NCBI GenBank assembly: GCA_902795745.1
Contig: CADBMG010000061.1
Coordinates: 1 to 14,823, forward strand
DNA: 14,823 nucleotides
Direction of reading: 5' to 3'
Source of the DNA: an uncultured Pseudomonadota bacterium
Lineage (GTDB): Bacteria; Pseudomonadota; Alphaproteobacteria; RF32; CAG-239
Made by a program: the position numbers and the translations under genes. Positions 6,969 through 14,823 of this stretch are shown piece by piece. Positions within the stretch are counted from its first letter, which is position 1. Each line of letters starts with the position of its first letter. The notes under the pieces are model-generated. The model had not been told where the DNA came from. It saw only the letters and a list, made by a program, of their open reading frames with translations, and did not search any database.

Positions 6969-7514
6969 TCAGTGGAAAGTCCAAACAATGATATTTTCTG
7001 AGGTATCACATATATTACGCATTGAATAGCGTACAATCGGCAATGGATTTTCGCCGCCCCACGAATACGTAACAGAATCGTTATTATTGATAACCGTCAG
7101 CGATTGCAAAATCAACTTGGCATCGTTGTCAATCGGTAATTCACTCAAATTAATACAAGCAGACTTATTTAAGTGTTTCAATACAATATTAAAACTCTTA
7201 TCGCTCGGTAAACCGGTTTCACCATCTGTCCCCTGTCCGACCTGAACATCATATTCTTTATATTGCAGCAAACTTTCACTCAGAAGATTATCCTCTTTTG
7301 CCGTTGAAGTTGATAACTGCCAATACCCCGGACGATCGCGGTAATAATTACGGATTTTTGCCGCACTTGTAAAAACATCTTGTTGCAACTGTCGATGAGG
7401 ATTCTGATTGAATACATACATCAAGCCGACCACCGCCAGAATCAAAGCCACAAACAAAAGTATTGTTTTGCCGATGTTTTGTTTAATATCTTCCATACTG
7501 AAATATATTTTCAT
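6969..7514 (-). CDS. PilS-like type IVb pilin-like protein
   Basis: A 181-aa protein with one N-terminal hydrophobic helix (about 17-35) and a soluble domain, in the position of the pilin gene pilS of R64-type clusters. An IRNYYRDRPGYW stretch after the helix, Cys at 120 and 169, and a C-terminal SENIIVWTFH resemble the disulfide-bonded C-terminal region of type IVb pilins. A possible prepilin cleavage site is Gly15, giving KTILL at the mature N-terminus, but the residue at +5 would be Leu20 rather than the conserved Glu. The protein may therefore be a minor pilin, a divergent pilin or an anchored accessory protein. The ATG at 7514 is chosen over an in-frame ATG at 7586 because it starts one base after the pilR stop and has AAAGG (7527-7523) 8 nt upstream. 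Confidence 0.55.
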   Translation of the reverse strand: MKIYFSMEDIKQNIGKTILLFVALILAVVGLMYVFNQNPHRQLQQDVFTSAAKIRNYYRDRPGYWQLSTSTAKEDNLLSESLLQYKEYDVQVGQGTDGETGLPSDKSFNIVLKHLNKSACINLSELPIDNDAKLILQSLTVINNNDSVTYSWGGENPLPIVRYSMRNICDTSENIIVWTFH

Positions 7515-7515
7515 C

Positions 7516-8640
7516 TTATGAACCTTTACCCATAGAGCTGGTAATTTGATCTTGCATATCAAATGTGCCGAACACTGCCCAAGCAATAATACCGGATACG
7601 GTCAATAGTGCCACGGCATTCATAATCTCGGCTTTTTGTTCAATCATATAAACAGATTCTTCCAACCACTCATTAGCCAATTTATCCAATGCTTCTTCAA
7701 AGTTATCCAACTCGGAATAAATTTTCAAATCGGCAATAATTTGCTTATCCGGAAATTCAAACTCAGATTTATCCAAAGCCTGACCTAAGTTATCACCGTT
7801 TTTAATAAATGATAATGCACCGTCAATACGTTCTTTTAAATATTTGCTGGAATCGCGACGTAACGAAGTCAAGGCAATTGAAACCGGCACGCCTCCTTTT
7901 ACCAATGCAGAAAGAGCCAACAGCCAAGTAATACCGGTAAATATTTTATACAATGACCAAGGCGGAATGCGGTCAAATTTTACGCGTAATTTACCGGTCC
8001 AAATACCGATTGTCACATAAATAATTATGCCTATCGTCGGCAAAAGGGCAAATGCAAATTTCCAGTGTTCCTGAATCCACTCTGATAAGTCAATAAGTGT
8101 TTTTGCCGTTCCCGTCCATACGGTATTAGGTGCGGCACTAAGCATCGGCGGCACCATATAAACTCCGATGGCATATAAAATAAGCACCGACATCATCATC
8201 AAAAATGACGGATAAGCAATAGCATTAACAATCGGTCGAATCATTCTTGTTGAACCTTCGGAAACCTTAATCAGGTTCATCAAAGCACTTTCCAAATCTG
8301 ACACATCACCCACCGAAAGCATTAAACGTTCACGTGACGGAGCCCAACCTTTTAAGCAGTCGGAAAACGGATGACCTTCCTGCAATGAACGTCCCCACAT
8401 ACTGATGGCAATAGCCATCGGATCGTTAGGATGACGTCCTTCTTCGGAAATACCGTTATATATCATATCCAAAGCATTCATTAATGAAAAACGGTTGCGC
8501 AAAAGTGCTGCCAATTTACGGTAAACTTTCAGACGTTTTTTATTCGACAAGTTACACATTATCTTGGCGTAAGTCAAAAGCCACTGATTGTTATTACGCA
8601 TCGCTTTATTAAAAGCACTTTGTTTTTTTATTTCAGGCAT
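7516..8640 (-). CDS. pilR: Type IVb pilus inner-membrane platform protein (PilR, GspF/PilC family)
   Basis: The polytopic platform protein that couples the assembly ATPase to pilin in the inner membrane. The 374-aa sequence shows the two repeats of the GspF family, at about 40-165 and 235-360. Membrane spans lie at about 140-165, 195-215 and 340-360, and the first repeat carries the family-like LRNRFSLMNALDMI. A short basic cytoplasmic N-terminus precedes it. The start codon is preceded by AGGAG 8 nt away, and this Shine-Dalgarno overlaps the TAG stop of pilQ, suggesting coupled translation. The next gene starts one base after the stop. Its place between the ATPase and pilin genes matches pilQ-pilR-pilS of plasmid R64. 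Confidence 0.9.
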   Translation of the reverse strand: MPEIKKQSAFNKAMRNNNQWLLTYAKIMCNLSNKKRLKVYRKLAALLRNRFSLMNALDMIYNGISEEGRHPNDPMAIAISMWGRSLQEGHPFSDCLKGWAPSRERLMLSVGDVSDLESALMNLIKVSEGSTRMIRPIVNAIAYPSFLMMMSVLILYAIGVYMVPPMLSAAPNTVWTGTAKTLIDLSEWIQEHWKFAFALLPTIGIIIYVTIGIWTGKLRVKFDRIPPWSLYKIFTGITWLLALSALVKGGVPVSIALTSLRRDSSKYLKERIDGALSFIKNGDNLGQALDKSEFEFPDKQIIADLKIYSELDNFEEALDKLANEWLEESVYMIEQKAEIMNAVALLTVSGIIAWAVFGTFDMQDQITSSMGKGS

Positions 8641-8651
8641 CGTTCATTCTC

Positions 8652-10376
8652 CTAGTAAATCGGACGTTGATCCAACAAGCCGCACCAACGTTCAACCTCG
8701 TCCAAATCCAAATATCCTCTGAGCATACGCTCTATTGCCGCTTCTCTCAGCGGGCGGCCGTCGAGTTCACTGACCCAATAATCAATTGCTTCTTTGGTAT
8801 TGTTATCAACCATCAGCTTCAAAAAGTGGCTATCCGGAATAATAATTTCTGGAACCGACATACGGCCGATTACACCTTTATGTCCGCAATATTTGCAACC
8901 CCTGCCGCGCAAATAAGTGTTTTCAATACCAAGATCACCTAAAGCTATCTTAAGGCGTTCAAATGAAGGATCATCCATGCGTTCTTTTACCGAAATACGG
9001 CAATGGGGACAAATTCTTCTGAACAGACGTTGAGAAATCAGACCCTTCATAATTTCCGGATCGCTAAGCATATACGGTTGTACACCCATGTCGCGCAGAC
9101 GGGTAACAATTGCCGGTGCTGAGTTGGCGTGCAATGTTGTCCATACACTGTGACCGGAAAGCGCGCCTTTAAACACAAGGCCCGCTGCTGAAAGGGAGCG
9201 AATCTCACCGACCATCATAACATCAGGATCAGAACGTAACGCCGCAGCTAAAGCTTTATTAAATTCTTCGTCTTTTTCCTCTTCCGAGTTGGCATTTGTT
9301 ACCGGCATTTGCCGTGCTCCCGGAATTGGATACTCCGGCGGATCTTCCACCGTAATCACGTTAATTTCGCCATTTCGTTCTTGAATGAGCTTAATCATAT
9401 TACGTTGTAGCGTAGTTGATTTTCCGGAACCGGTCGGACCGGCAATAATGTTCAAACCAACTGCCGTTGCTCGTAAGCGATAAAATAAATTAATTTCTCT
9501 GTCTTCCAAACCCAAAGCACGCAAATCACTGTTGCCGTTCGGATTATCGTCGGCATAGAGCAAACGCATAACCAAATATTGCGAGCCGAAAGCCACCGGA
9601 TTGAATTGCAAACGAATTGCTAAAACATTATGCGGTAATTTAAGTTTGCCGTTAGTTCCTCGCAAAGGGGTCTCGCCTAGTTTTTGTGCGCCCTGAAATT
9701 CATTTTGTGCATAGTTAGCATCGGAAATATCAGCCGATGCAAAGGCAGCACGAACGAACGCCTCTCCCCATTCTTTGGAATACTCTAACTCACGTTCCAT
9801 CATACCGTTATTGCGAAACATCACTAATGACGAATCGGCAACAATAACATGAATGTCGGATACTTTTTTTTGCGCTGCACGACTTATAACATTCAAAAAG
9901 TCTATTTGCATTTGATATTCCGATGTTTCTTCCACCGAAATATCAATTTGCCCCATACCGCGTTCGGCATATGCATAGATTGCCGATATTTCATTTGCCG
10001 AAACATATTGCGGTGTATTCATCAACAGTTTACGCCGTTTGGCAATGGCCGTAAAATTGAGAACTTTACCATCAAAGCGGTGCGCCCTGTCGACTAAATA
10101 TGTTCCATCGGAAAAAAGAGCCAACATACGGCGTGTTTCCGAGTCTATACTGATATCGCCATCTTCGACTGTAATTAACTTGTTATCATTTGCAAACAGA
10201 GTCTGAAAAAGGTTATCAGGTTTGTCTGTCTTATCTTTTTTGGAATCTCCAGCAACAACATCAGACTTCTGGGTCGGTGTTATTAAATCTTTAGCATCAG
10301 GCGTAGATGACGGCTGAGCCGCAACACTGGTTGCGGCTTGCGGTGTTTGTTCTTCATTTATAACACTTTCAGCCAT
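8652..10376 (-). CDS. pilQ: Type IVb pilus assembly ATPase (PilQ, GspE/PilB family)
   Basis: A hexameric secretion-type ATPase that powers pilin extraction and pilus growth at the cytoplasmic face of the inner membrane. All catalytic motifs are intact in the 574-aa protein: Walker A GPTGSGKST (313-321), Asp box ITVEDPPEYP (341-350), Walker B DPDVMMVGEIR (383-393, with E391) and His box GHSVWTTLHAN (409-419). A zinc-type CxxC pair follows, C456/C459 and C494/C497, as in PilB/GspE rather than PilT retraction ATPases. The first 55 residues are a low-complexity Ala/Thr/Asp/Lys-rich tail with no recognisable domain. The ATG is 9 nt after the pilP stop with only a weak upstream purine stretch, so translation is probably coupled. 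Confidence 0.93.
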   Translation of the reverse strand: MAESVINEEQTPQAATSVAAQPSSTPDAKDLITPTQKSDVVAGDSKKDKTDKPDNLFQTLFANDNKLITVEDGDISIDSETRRMLALFSDGTYLVDRAHRFDGKVLNFTAIAKRRKLLMNTPQYVSANEISAIYAYAERGMGQIDISVEETSEYQMQIDFLNVISRAAQKKVSDIHVIVADSSLVMFRNNGMMERELEYSKEWGEAFVRAAFASADISDANYAQNEFQGAQKLGETPLRGTNGKLKLPHNVLAIRLQFNPVAFGSQYLVMRLLYADDNPNGNSDLRALGLEDREINLFYRLRATAVGLNIIAGPTGSGKSTTLQRNMIKLIQERNGEINVITVEDPPEYPIPGARQMPVTNANSEEEKDEEFNKALAAALRSDPDVMMVGEIRSLSAAGLVFKGALSGHSVWTTLHANSAPAIVTRLRDMGVQPYMLSDPEIMKGLISQRLFRRICPHCRISVKERMDDPSFERLKIALGDLGIENTYLRGRGCKYCGHKGVIGRMSVPEIIIPDSHFLKLMVDNNTKEAIDYWVSELDGRPLREAAIERMLRGYLDLDEVERWCGLLDQRPIY

Positions 10377-10385
10377 CTCATCTCG

Positions 10386-12059
10386 CTATTTTACAAACAT
10401 ACCCTGGCTAAATGACATTGACTCTGTTTTGTGCGGTTTTTCAAAATCATCCTTGCCTTTTCGGTCGCTTTTACTTTTTTTATCCGTACGTGTATTCATC
10501 GGCTTACCAAAAGCACGTTCAACATAAATTGTATCATCCGGTCTAAAACTTTGTTTTTCAGTAGACAGCGGAGTTTTCTCTGCTTCATTGAAAATATTTA
10601 CCGGTTCATACTCCATTATTGTACCACCTGGATACAAATATGCCTTCATACCTTTTTTATCAAAAGCTATATACTTTTCGGTAATTTTAAGCACTGTTTC
10701 GCCACCGCGCAACACCGAACCTTGATGAACGGTAAACGTTGTACCGTCACGGCTGACCAATTTAGCCAAAATATTATCGCCGCGTCCGGTAATATCCATA
10801 ATTGCATATTCCATAGCCAAGTCGGTTGAGGCAGCATTAGGATCTAAATTATTTCCTTTTCCGAAAGGGTTGCGGGAAGCTTGCTCGCGCATTTGCTGGA
10901 TTCTAGCTTCGCTCTCCTCAATATCTTTGCGTAAAGAGGTGATCTGCTCATTAAGAGTTTTTAATGATGTTTTATATTTTTCAACTGCTTCGGAAGCATG
11001 AACATTGAGCGTCTCCGCCCGCATTTTAACATCATTAACCTTACCCTCAAATGTTTCTATCAAACCTTTACGTTCGTCTTCCAATTCACGGATTCTGTTT
11101 TGCAAAACACTATTTTTTTCAATCCATTTTTGGTTCATTACCAGCATCTGATTCATATAGTCATTCAAAACTTTGCCTTGACGAACTTTTTCTAATTCTA
11201 TTTCCTTTTGGCGCAATTTTTCTTCCGCTGCCAAAATTTTTGCTTGGCGTTCTGCTTCCAAATCTTTTATCCTTTGCTCTTCTTGTATCCGACGAGCTTC
11301 GGCTTCTTGCTTGGCCAATTCTCTGGCAGCACGCAGAGCTTCAACTTTATTGCGGACATCTTCGCGCTTAAGCTCCAAATTCAATATTGTGGTTTGTTTT
11401 TCAATTTGTGACATTTGATTAAACAAATCATTATCAACTTTAGAAAGAACACGGTTTCCAAAATTCTCAAATGGTGATGATGGTGCAACAATCGCATCAT
11501 TTTCATCTTCAAGCTCCGTCGGTTCAGTTACATCGCTGTCTTCTCCGGCAAACAAAGCTGATGTATCTTCGGCTAAAAGAGGATTTTCTTCTTTAACTTC
11601 TTCGACTTCTTTAACTTCTTCGACTTCTTTAACAGGAGCTTCATCCAAAAAAGAAGCATTTTCCGTTTCTTCCGGTAACAAAGCCTCTAATTTGGCTTTT
11701 TCTTCGGAAAGAAGTTCTTTTTGCTCATCTCCGATTTTTTCGGCAAATAACAAATCCTCCTGCAATGTATCAGTCGCTTTTTTAATATTTTCGGCAGCAA
11801 CATCAATATCAGCAGCTACTGTTTGTGTTGTATCTTGAAGAGCCTCAACAGTTTTTTCTGTAGCTTCCTCGGCGGCAATAAGTGCCTGAGTGGTATTATC
11901 TTTTACAGCCTCAGTGACTTCATTTGCCACGGCATTTGCCTGCTCATCAAACAAAAATGGTGCGACATCTTCGGCTTTGCCGGCTTTACTTATTGTCATC
12001 ATAACCGCAAACGTCAAAGCTAAGATGACCACATTTTTATTTTTCGGATTATAACTCAT
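10386..12059 (-). CDS. pilP: Large PilP-like type IVb pilus protein with acidic coiled-coil region
   Basis: The 557-aa protein begins with a signal peptide (basic start, hydrophobic 9-23, likely cleavage after AGKA at 29), so it is periplasmic. Residues about 40-195 are Glu/Ala-rich and acidic, with a VKEVEE repeat at 143-155. About 215-395 are a long charged heptad-like coiled coil. A small C-terminal domain, about 417-480 (MDITGRGDNILAKLV and VLRGGETVLKIT), resembles R64 PilP, which is only about 150 aa. Residues 520-557 are basic and disordered. PilP links the PilO/inner-membrane platform to the secretin in this system. Position between pilO and pilQ supports the assignment; the domain match is moderate. 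The start at 12059 is chosen over 12101 because AAGGAG (12071-12066) lies 6 nt upstream and the signal peptide follows directly. It overlaps pilO by 11 nt. Confidence 0.7.
   Translation of the reverse strand: MSYNPKNKNVVILALTFAVMMTISKAGKAEDVAPFLFDEQANAVANEVTEAVKDNTTQALIAAEEATEKTVEALQDTTQTVAADIDVAAENIKKATDTLQEDLLFAEKIGDEQKELLSEEKAKLEALLPEETENASFLDEAPVKEVEEVKEVEEVKEENPLLAEDTSALFAGEDSDVTEPTELEDENDAIVAPSSPFENFGNRVLSKVDNDLFNQMSQIEKQTTILNLELKREDVRNKVEALRAARELAKQEAEARRIQEEQRIKDLEAERQAKILAAEEKLRQKEIELEKVRQGKVLNDYMNQMLVMNQKWIEKNSVLQNRIRELEDERKGLIETFEGKVNDVKMRAETLNVHASEAVEKYKTSLKTLNEQITSLRKDIEESEARIQQMREQASRNPFGKGNNLDPNAASTDLAMEYAIMDITGRGDNILAKLVSRDGTTFTVHQGSVLRGGETVLKITEKYIAFDKKGMKAYLYPGGTIMEYEPVNIFNEAEKTPLSTEKQSFRPDDTIYVERAFGKPMNTRTDKKSKSDRKGKDDFEKPHKTESMSFSQGMFVK
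11591..11633. repeat. 18-bp tandem repeat, about 2.4 copies, inside the PilP-like gene
   Basis: CTTTAACTTCTTCGACTT occurs at 11591-11608 and 11609-11626, identical, followed by the first seven bases at 11627-11633. On the minus strand it encodes the acidic repeat VKEVEE. Its length is a multiple of three, so copy-number slippage would keep the frame. Confidence 0.95.
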
Positions 12060-13296
12060 AAATTTCTCCTTCATAATGCCATTGGCGCGTATTAATATCA
12101 TATTTTACAGTAGTAATGGTTAACCCTGAAAATTTCATTAACAATTGAATCCAGTTCAGCGGATCATTGTTACTGCTGATGCTGAATCCCATAATTTGGT
12201 AACTCGTTCCGCGTGGCGAAACCCACGATTTTGACGACAGACTGATACGCGTACCCAAGGTTTGATTCAAGTCATTAATAATATTTGTCAGTTCCTCTTC
12301 GGCGTATTCCGGCGGGGAGTTTAAGGTCGAAACCTCTCCGATAGGCAGTGTTACCATAAAAGTATTACCATCTTTGGAAATAACACGTGATGTGAACTCA
12401 ATACCTGATGTTTGCAATGCTTGCTCCATCCATGTCATGCGTCCCAGTTCCCGACGCCAAGATGTAACCAAACCACTTTCCGGAGTACATGTCACACCCT
12501 CCAACCTCCATCCCGGAGCAATAAGTTGCACCACTTTTTTGGTTGCCGTATAACATTGTTTCATTACATCTACCGGATTATAAACCTTTTCCCACGGTTT
12601 CGGCTCCGGCGGAATATAGGCCGGTGTCTCAATTTGCTGCACCGGTGCAATGACCGGAGCTTTCGGCGGCGTAAAGAACATGCTCTTTAAGTTGGAGTAA
12701 GCAAACCAAAGAATAACTGCGAAGCAAACAACAATCACGCCCAACATAATTGTATCATTTGAGCCACTGATTTTCTCTAACTTAGCCTGTAATCCTTTTT
12801 CCAAAAGAGGGGCTAAAGCGTCATGTCTTGTTTCATCAATACCCCACTCTTCCGGAGCGAATAATAAATCCCAATCCGGAACAGCCAACATGGAAATGAA
12901 TTGATCTTTGGCATCTTTTTCATTAACGAAAAGCGTATCGCCATCGGAAAGGATAACGTCGTTTCTGAAACAGATATACCACCAACCGGTATCTACCTTA
13001 AATACACCTAAAAAGGATGTAACGTTACCTAAGCCGGAAACCAAAGCTACTGCCGCAGACGGAATGCCTCTGGCAAATCCTTGGGTTGAAGCGGCTAAAC
13101 CGAACTGTGATGACTTTCCTTTACGAACTACGTATAAGTCAGCTCCTTCAAGTATATTTTCAGCAGCCTCTTTAACTTCGCCCAAAGGACTGTCTTCGTT
13201 AAGTAGCGGTTGCCAAAACAGGCTGGCAGCATATGTTTTGCCGCCTTCGGTAAAGGAAGACTTCCAAGCCCTTTCTTCTGTTTGTTCTTCAGCCAC
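12049..13296 (-). CDS. pilO: Type IVb pilus biogenesis protein PilO
   Basis: A 415-aa single-span membrane protein of the PilO (type IVb pilin accessory) family. A cytoplasmic N-terminal domain (1-180) contains the family's repeated aromatic features, including TGWWYICFRNDVI at 103-115. One membrane helix lies at 183-201, then a Pro-rich linker (209-233), then a periplasmic domain with Cys248 and Cys270 that could form a disulfide. It is thought to work with PilP and PilN in linking the inner-membrane platform to the outer-membrane pore. The start is GTG at 13296, supported by AAGGAG (13309-13304) 7 nt upstream and 21 nt after the pilN stop. The 3' end overlaps the next gene by 11 nt. Confidence 0.85.
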   Translation of the reverse strand: MAEEQTEERAWKSSFTEGGKTYAASLFWQPLLNEDSPLGEVKEAAENILEGADLYVVRKGKSSQFGLAASTQGFARGIPSAAVALVSGLGNVTSFLGVFKVDTGWWYICFRNDVILSDGDTLFVNEKDAKDQFISMLAVPDWDLLFAPEEWGIDETRHDALAPLLEKGLQAKLEKISGSNDTIMLGVIVVCFAVILWFAYSNLKSMFFTPPKAPVIAPVQQIETPAYIPPEPKPWEKVYNPVDVMKQCYTATKKVVQLIAPGWRLEGVTCTPESGLVTSWRRELGRMTWMEQALQTSGIEFTSRVISKDGNTFMVTLPIGEVSTLNSPPEYAEEELTNIINDLNQTLGTRISLSSKSWVSPRGTSYQIMGFSISSNNDPLNWIQLLMKFSGLTITTVKYDINTRQWHYEGEIYEL

Positions 13297-13317
13297 TTGC
13301 TTTCTCCTTCATTAAAA

Positions 13318-14823
13318 TTAATCGTTCATTCTCGATTCCGGCGACAGCGGTGATTCCATCACAACAGGCGTCAACATAATAACCAAAAGCGTACGATCTT
13401 TTTTAGCTGTTTGCTTGCCGCCCAAAAGTGGATTTTTAGCAGATCCCGTTCCCTGTTTATCAGTTGAATCTTCAACACGCTCATAACCGGCTAAAATTAA
13501 CGTCTCGCCTGATTTCATAGCAACTTCTTGCGTAAATCCGCGTGTTTCGATAACCGGATTTTGAATAAATTCACTATCACTGTCATCTCCGCCGGAAATA
13601 TTGACCTTTTGCAAGTCAAGCAAGTCTGCCAACGTTAAGTTGAAGAATACCATCAGACGGCCGTGATCCAAAATACGCGGTAAAACACTCATTGTAAATC
13701 CGGTTTCAATTTGTTCCGTTTCAACCGAAATATCGTATGTATCGCTATCACCACTGTTTGTTTTGGTAATGTTGGAAATGTAGTTTTGTGTTTTAACAAC
13801 TTGAATCGGAGCAGGTTTGTTGTTCATCGTAGTTACCGTACCACTGGTTACCAAATTAGTACGTCCTTCTTCTGATAATGCTCCGATAGCCGCATTTACA
13901 TCCCAGTGTTTGGAAGAAATACCCATCGACAAGTTGCTATACGTATCGTCGATAAATCCCGGAGATTGAGCCGTGATATTCTTTAATGATCCGGCCTTAA
14001 ATGTCGCATTTAAATCCAGAGCATATCCATCAGAATCAACCATGGCAACCTGAAATACCTTTACACTGACGGCCACTTGCTTTGAAACGCGCTGATTTTG
14101 TTCGTTAACATATTTTGCTACGCGTTTAATATCCGTCGGAGTTGCCGTAACAGTAATTGTACCGTTTGCCTTATCCATAACCATATTACCGTCTTGCGTA
14201 ATCATCGATTCAATGGTGCTCTGAATGTTGCCCCACATATCCATTCCGTCAACCGCACTGGATTGTGTGATACTTGATGCACCACCCTGACCGCCGACGG
14301 AAACATTCAACGACGGATTGGTCGGCAACGAATAAATTACAAATGTTTTGGTAATATACTTATAGAAGTATACTTCTTTCTTTTCGTATTTCCACCAAAC
14401 ACCGAAACGATTGGCAACTTCATCCAGCAAACCGCTCATCGGACCTTTATAATTTACAATCATACGTGTCGAATCCGCCCATTGAGCTCCCAAATCGTCC
14501 ATAGATGGTTCATTGTTATCGGCATTGGCAATTGCATTTTCTTCCAATTCCGGAGCATAACGAACTGATAAAGAAGTAATTTTATTAATCATCGTACCGA
14601 TTTCGTAAAGGGTTATCGGACGATTACTGATAAGCGTAATGCCGTCTTTACCTTCTAAGTAAGCCGGAAGCGATTCACCTTCAAATTCCACAGTACTGGT
14701 GTCACCGAGCCAAATGTCATTTTTAACTCTGACTACATCATCAGGCACAGGTTCTCCAGGAACTTTGGCCTTCTGACGCAAATCTTGCACTTCTTCAGCC
14801 TGATTTGCTATTTGCTCATCTAA
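13318..14823 (-). CDS. pilN: Type IVb pilus outer-membrane secretin PilN (5' partial)
   Basis: The frame is open from the right edge; the GTG at 14790 is an internal Val codon preceded by eleven in-frame codons, so the signal peptide or lipoprotein leader lies outside. Counted from that GTG, residues 15-235 form the periplasmic N-terminal domains, with a secretin/TonB-like short domain near 55-130. The C-terminal secretin beta-barrel runs from about 300 to 475, including TNLVTSGTVTTMNNKPAPIQV (split at 311-330), the ETGFTMSVLPRI segment at 362-373 and GETLILAGY at 428-436. PilN forms the gated pore through which the pilus leaves the outer membrane. Its position directly before pilO matches R64-type clusters. 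It is the first gene of the operon visible here; pilL and pilM would be expected upstream, beyond the window. Confidence 0.92.
   Translation of the reverse strand, partial: LDEQIANQAEEVQDLRQKAKVPGEPVPDDVVRVKNDIWLGDTSTVEFEGESLPAYLEGKDGITLISNRPITLYEIGTMINKITSLSVRYAPELEENAIANADNNEPSMDDLGAQWADSTRMIVNYKGPMSGLLDEVANRFGVWWKYEKKEVYFYKYITKTFVIYSLPTNPSLNVSVGGQGGASSITQSSAVDGMDMWGNIQSTIESMITQDGNMVMDKANGTITVTATPTDIKRVAKYVNEQNQRVSKQVAVSVKVFQVAMVDSDGYALDLNATFKAGSLKNITAQSPGFIDDTYSNLSMGISSKHWDVNAAIGALSEEGRTNLVTSGTVTTMNNKPAPIQVVKTQNYISNITKTNSGDSDTYDISVETEQIETGFTMSVLPRILDHGRLMVFFNLTLADLLDLQKVNISGGDDSDSEFIQNPVIETRGFTQEVAMKSGETLILAGYERVEDSTDKQGTGSAKNPLLGGKQTAKKDRTLLVIMLTPVVMESPLSPESRMND

Noticed and set aside
7515..7586. 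Start of the pilin-like gene at 7586, overlapping pilR by about 70 nt
   Set aside because: The added 24 residues are not signal-like. The ATG at 7514 directly follows the pilR stop and has a suitable Shine-Dalgarno.
10431..11411. Several plus-strand open frames antisense to the PilP-like gene
   Set aside because: They are Phe/Leu/Cys-rich translations opposite the coiled-coil coding sequence, a usual artefact of Glu/Lys/Gln-rich genes, with no domain or start signals.
12060..12101. Start of the PilP-like gene at 12101 or 12074
   Set aside because: The ATG at 12059 has AAGGAG at 6-nt spacing and begins a normal signal peptide; the upstream residues would sit in front of it without purpose.

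Overview
The window is AT-rich, standard-code bacterial DNA (UGA is used as a stop) from what looks like a Gram-negative proteobacterium. It has an outer-membrane secretin, a MarC-type inner-membrane protein and an RpoH-type heat-shock sigma factor with the RpoH box. AT-rich codon use, RpoH and the gene mix would suit an uncultured, possibly host-associated alphaproteobacterium. That placement is an inference, because the window holds no rRNA or other strong phylogenetic marker.

Left part, plus strand (1-3573): a tight three-gene surface-polysaccharide cluster. It contains a large two-domain transferase (RgpF-like plus CDP-glycerol glycerophosphotransferase-like, 5' end outside the window), a TagD-type glycerol-3-phosphate cytidylyltransferase that makes CDP-glycerol, and a GT2/GT92-like glycosyltransferase. 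Together they imply a glycan decorated with, or built from, glycerol phosphate. A Dps-family ferritin (3664-4137) follows and ends at a strong bidirectional terminator shared with the convergent next gene.

Middle (4188-6851): a MYG1/UPF0160 family gene on the minus strand, clearly more GC-rich than its surroundings; a 290-bp divergent intergenic region with two recognisable promoters and a leader of about 160 nt in front of MYG1; marC on the plus strand; and rpoH on the minus strand, convergent with marC.

Right part, minus strand (14823 down to 6969): a contiguous operon for an R64-type (type IVb) pilus in the order secretin PilN, PilO, PilP-like, ATPase PilQ, inner-membrane PilR, PilS-like pilin. 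The genes are spaced from an 11-nt overlap to a 21-nt gap. The PilP-like protein is far larger than usual, with a long acidic, coiled-coil periplasmic region, and the pilin-like protein lacks the conserved Glu at +5. The operon points towards rpoH with no clear terminator between them. The N-terminus of pilN, and probably pilL/pilM, lie beyond the right edge. No pilT, pilU (prepilin peptidase) or pilV is found downstream of pilS. No tRNA, rRNA, CRISPR array or insertion sequence was seen.
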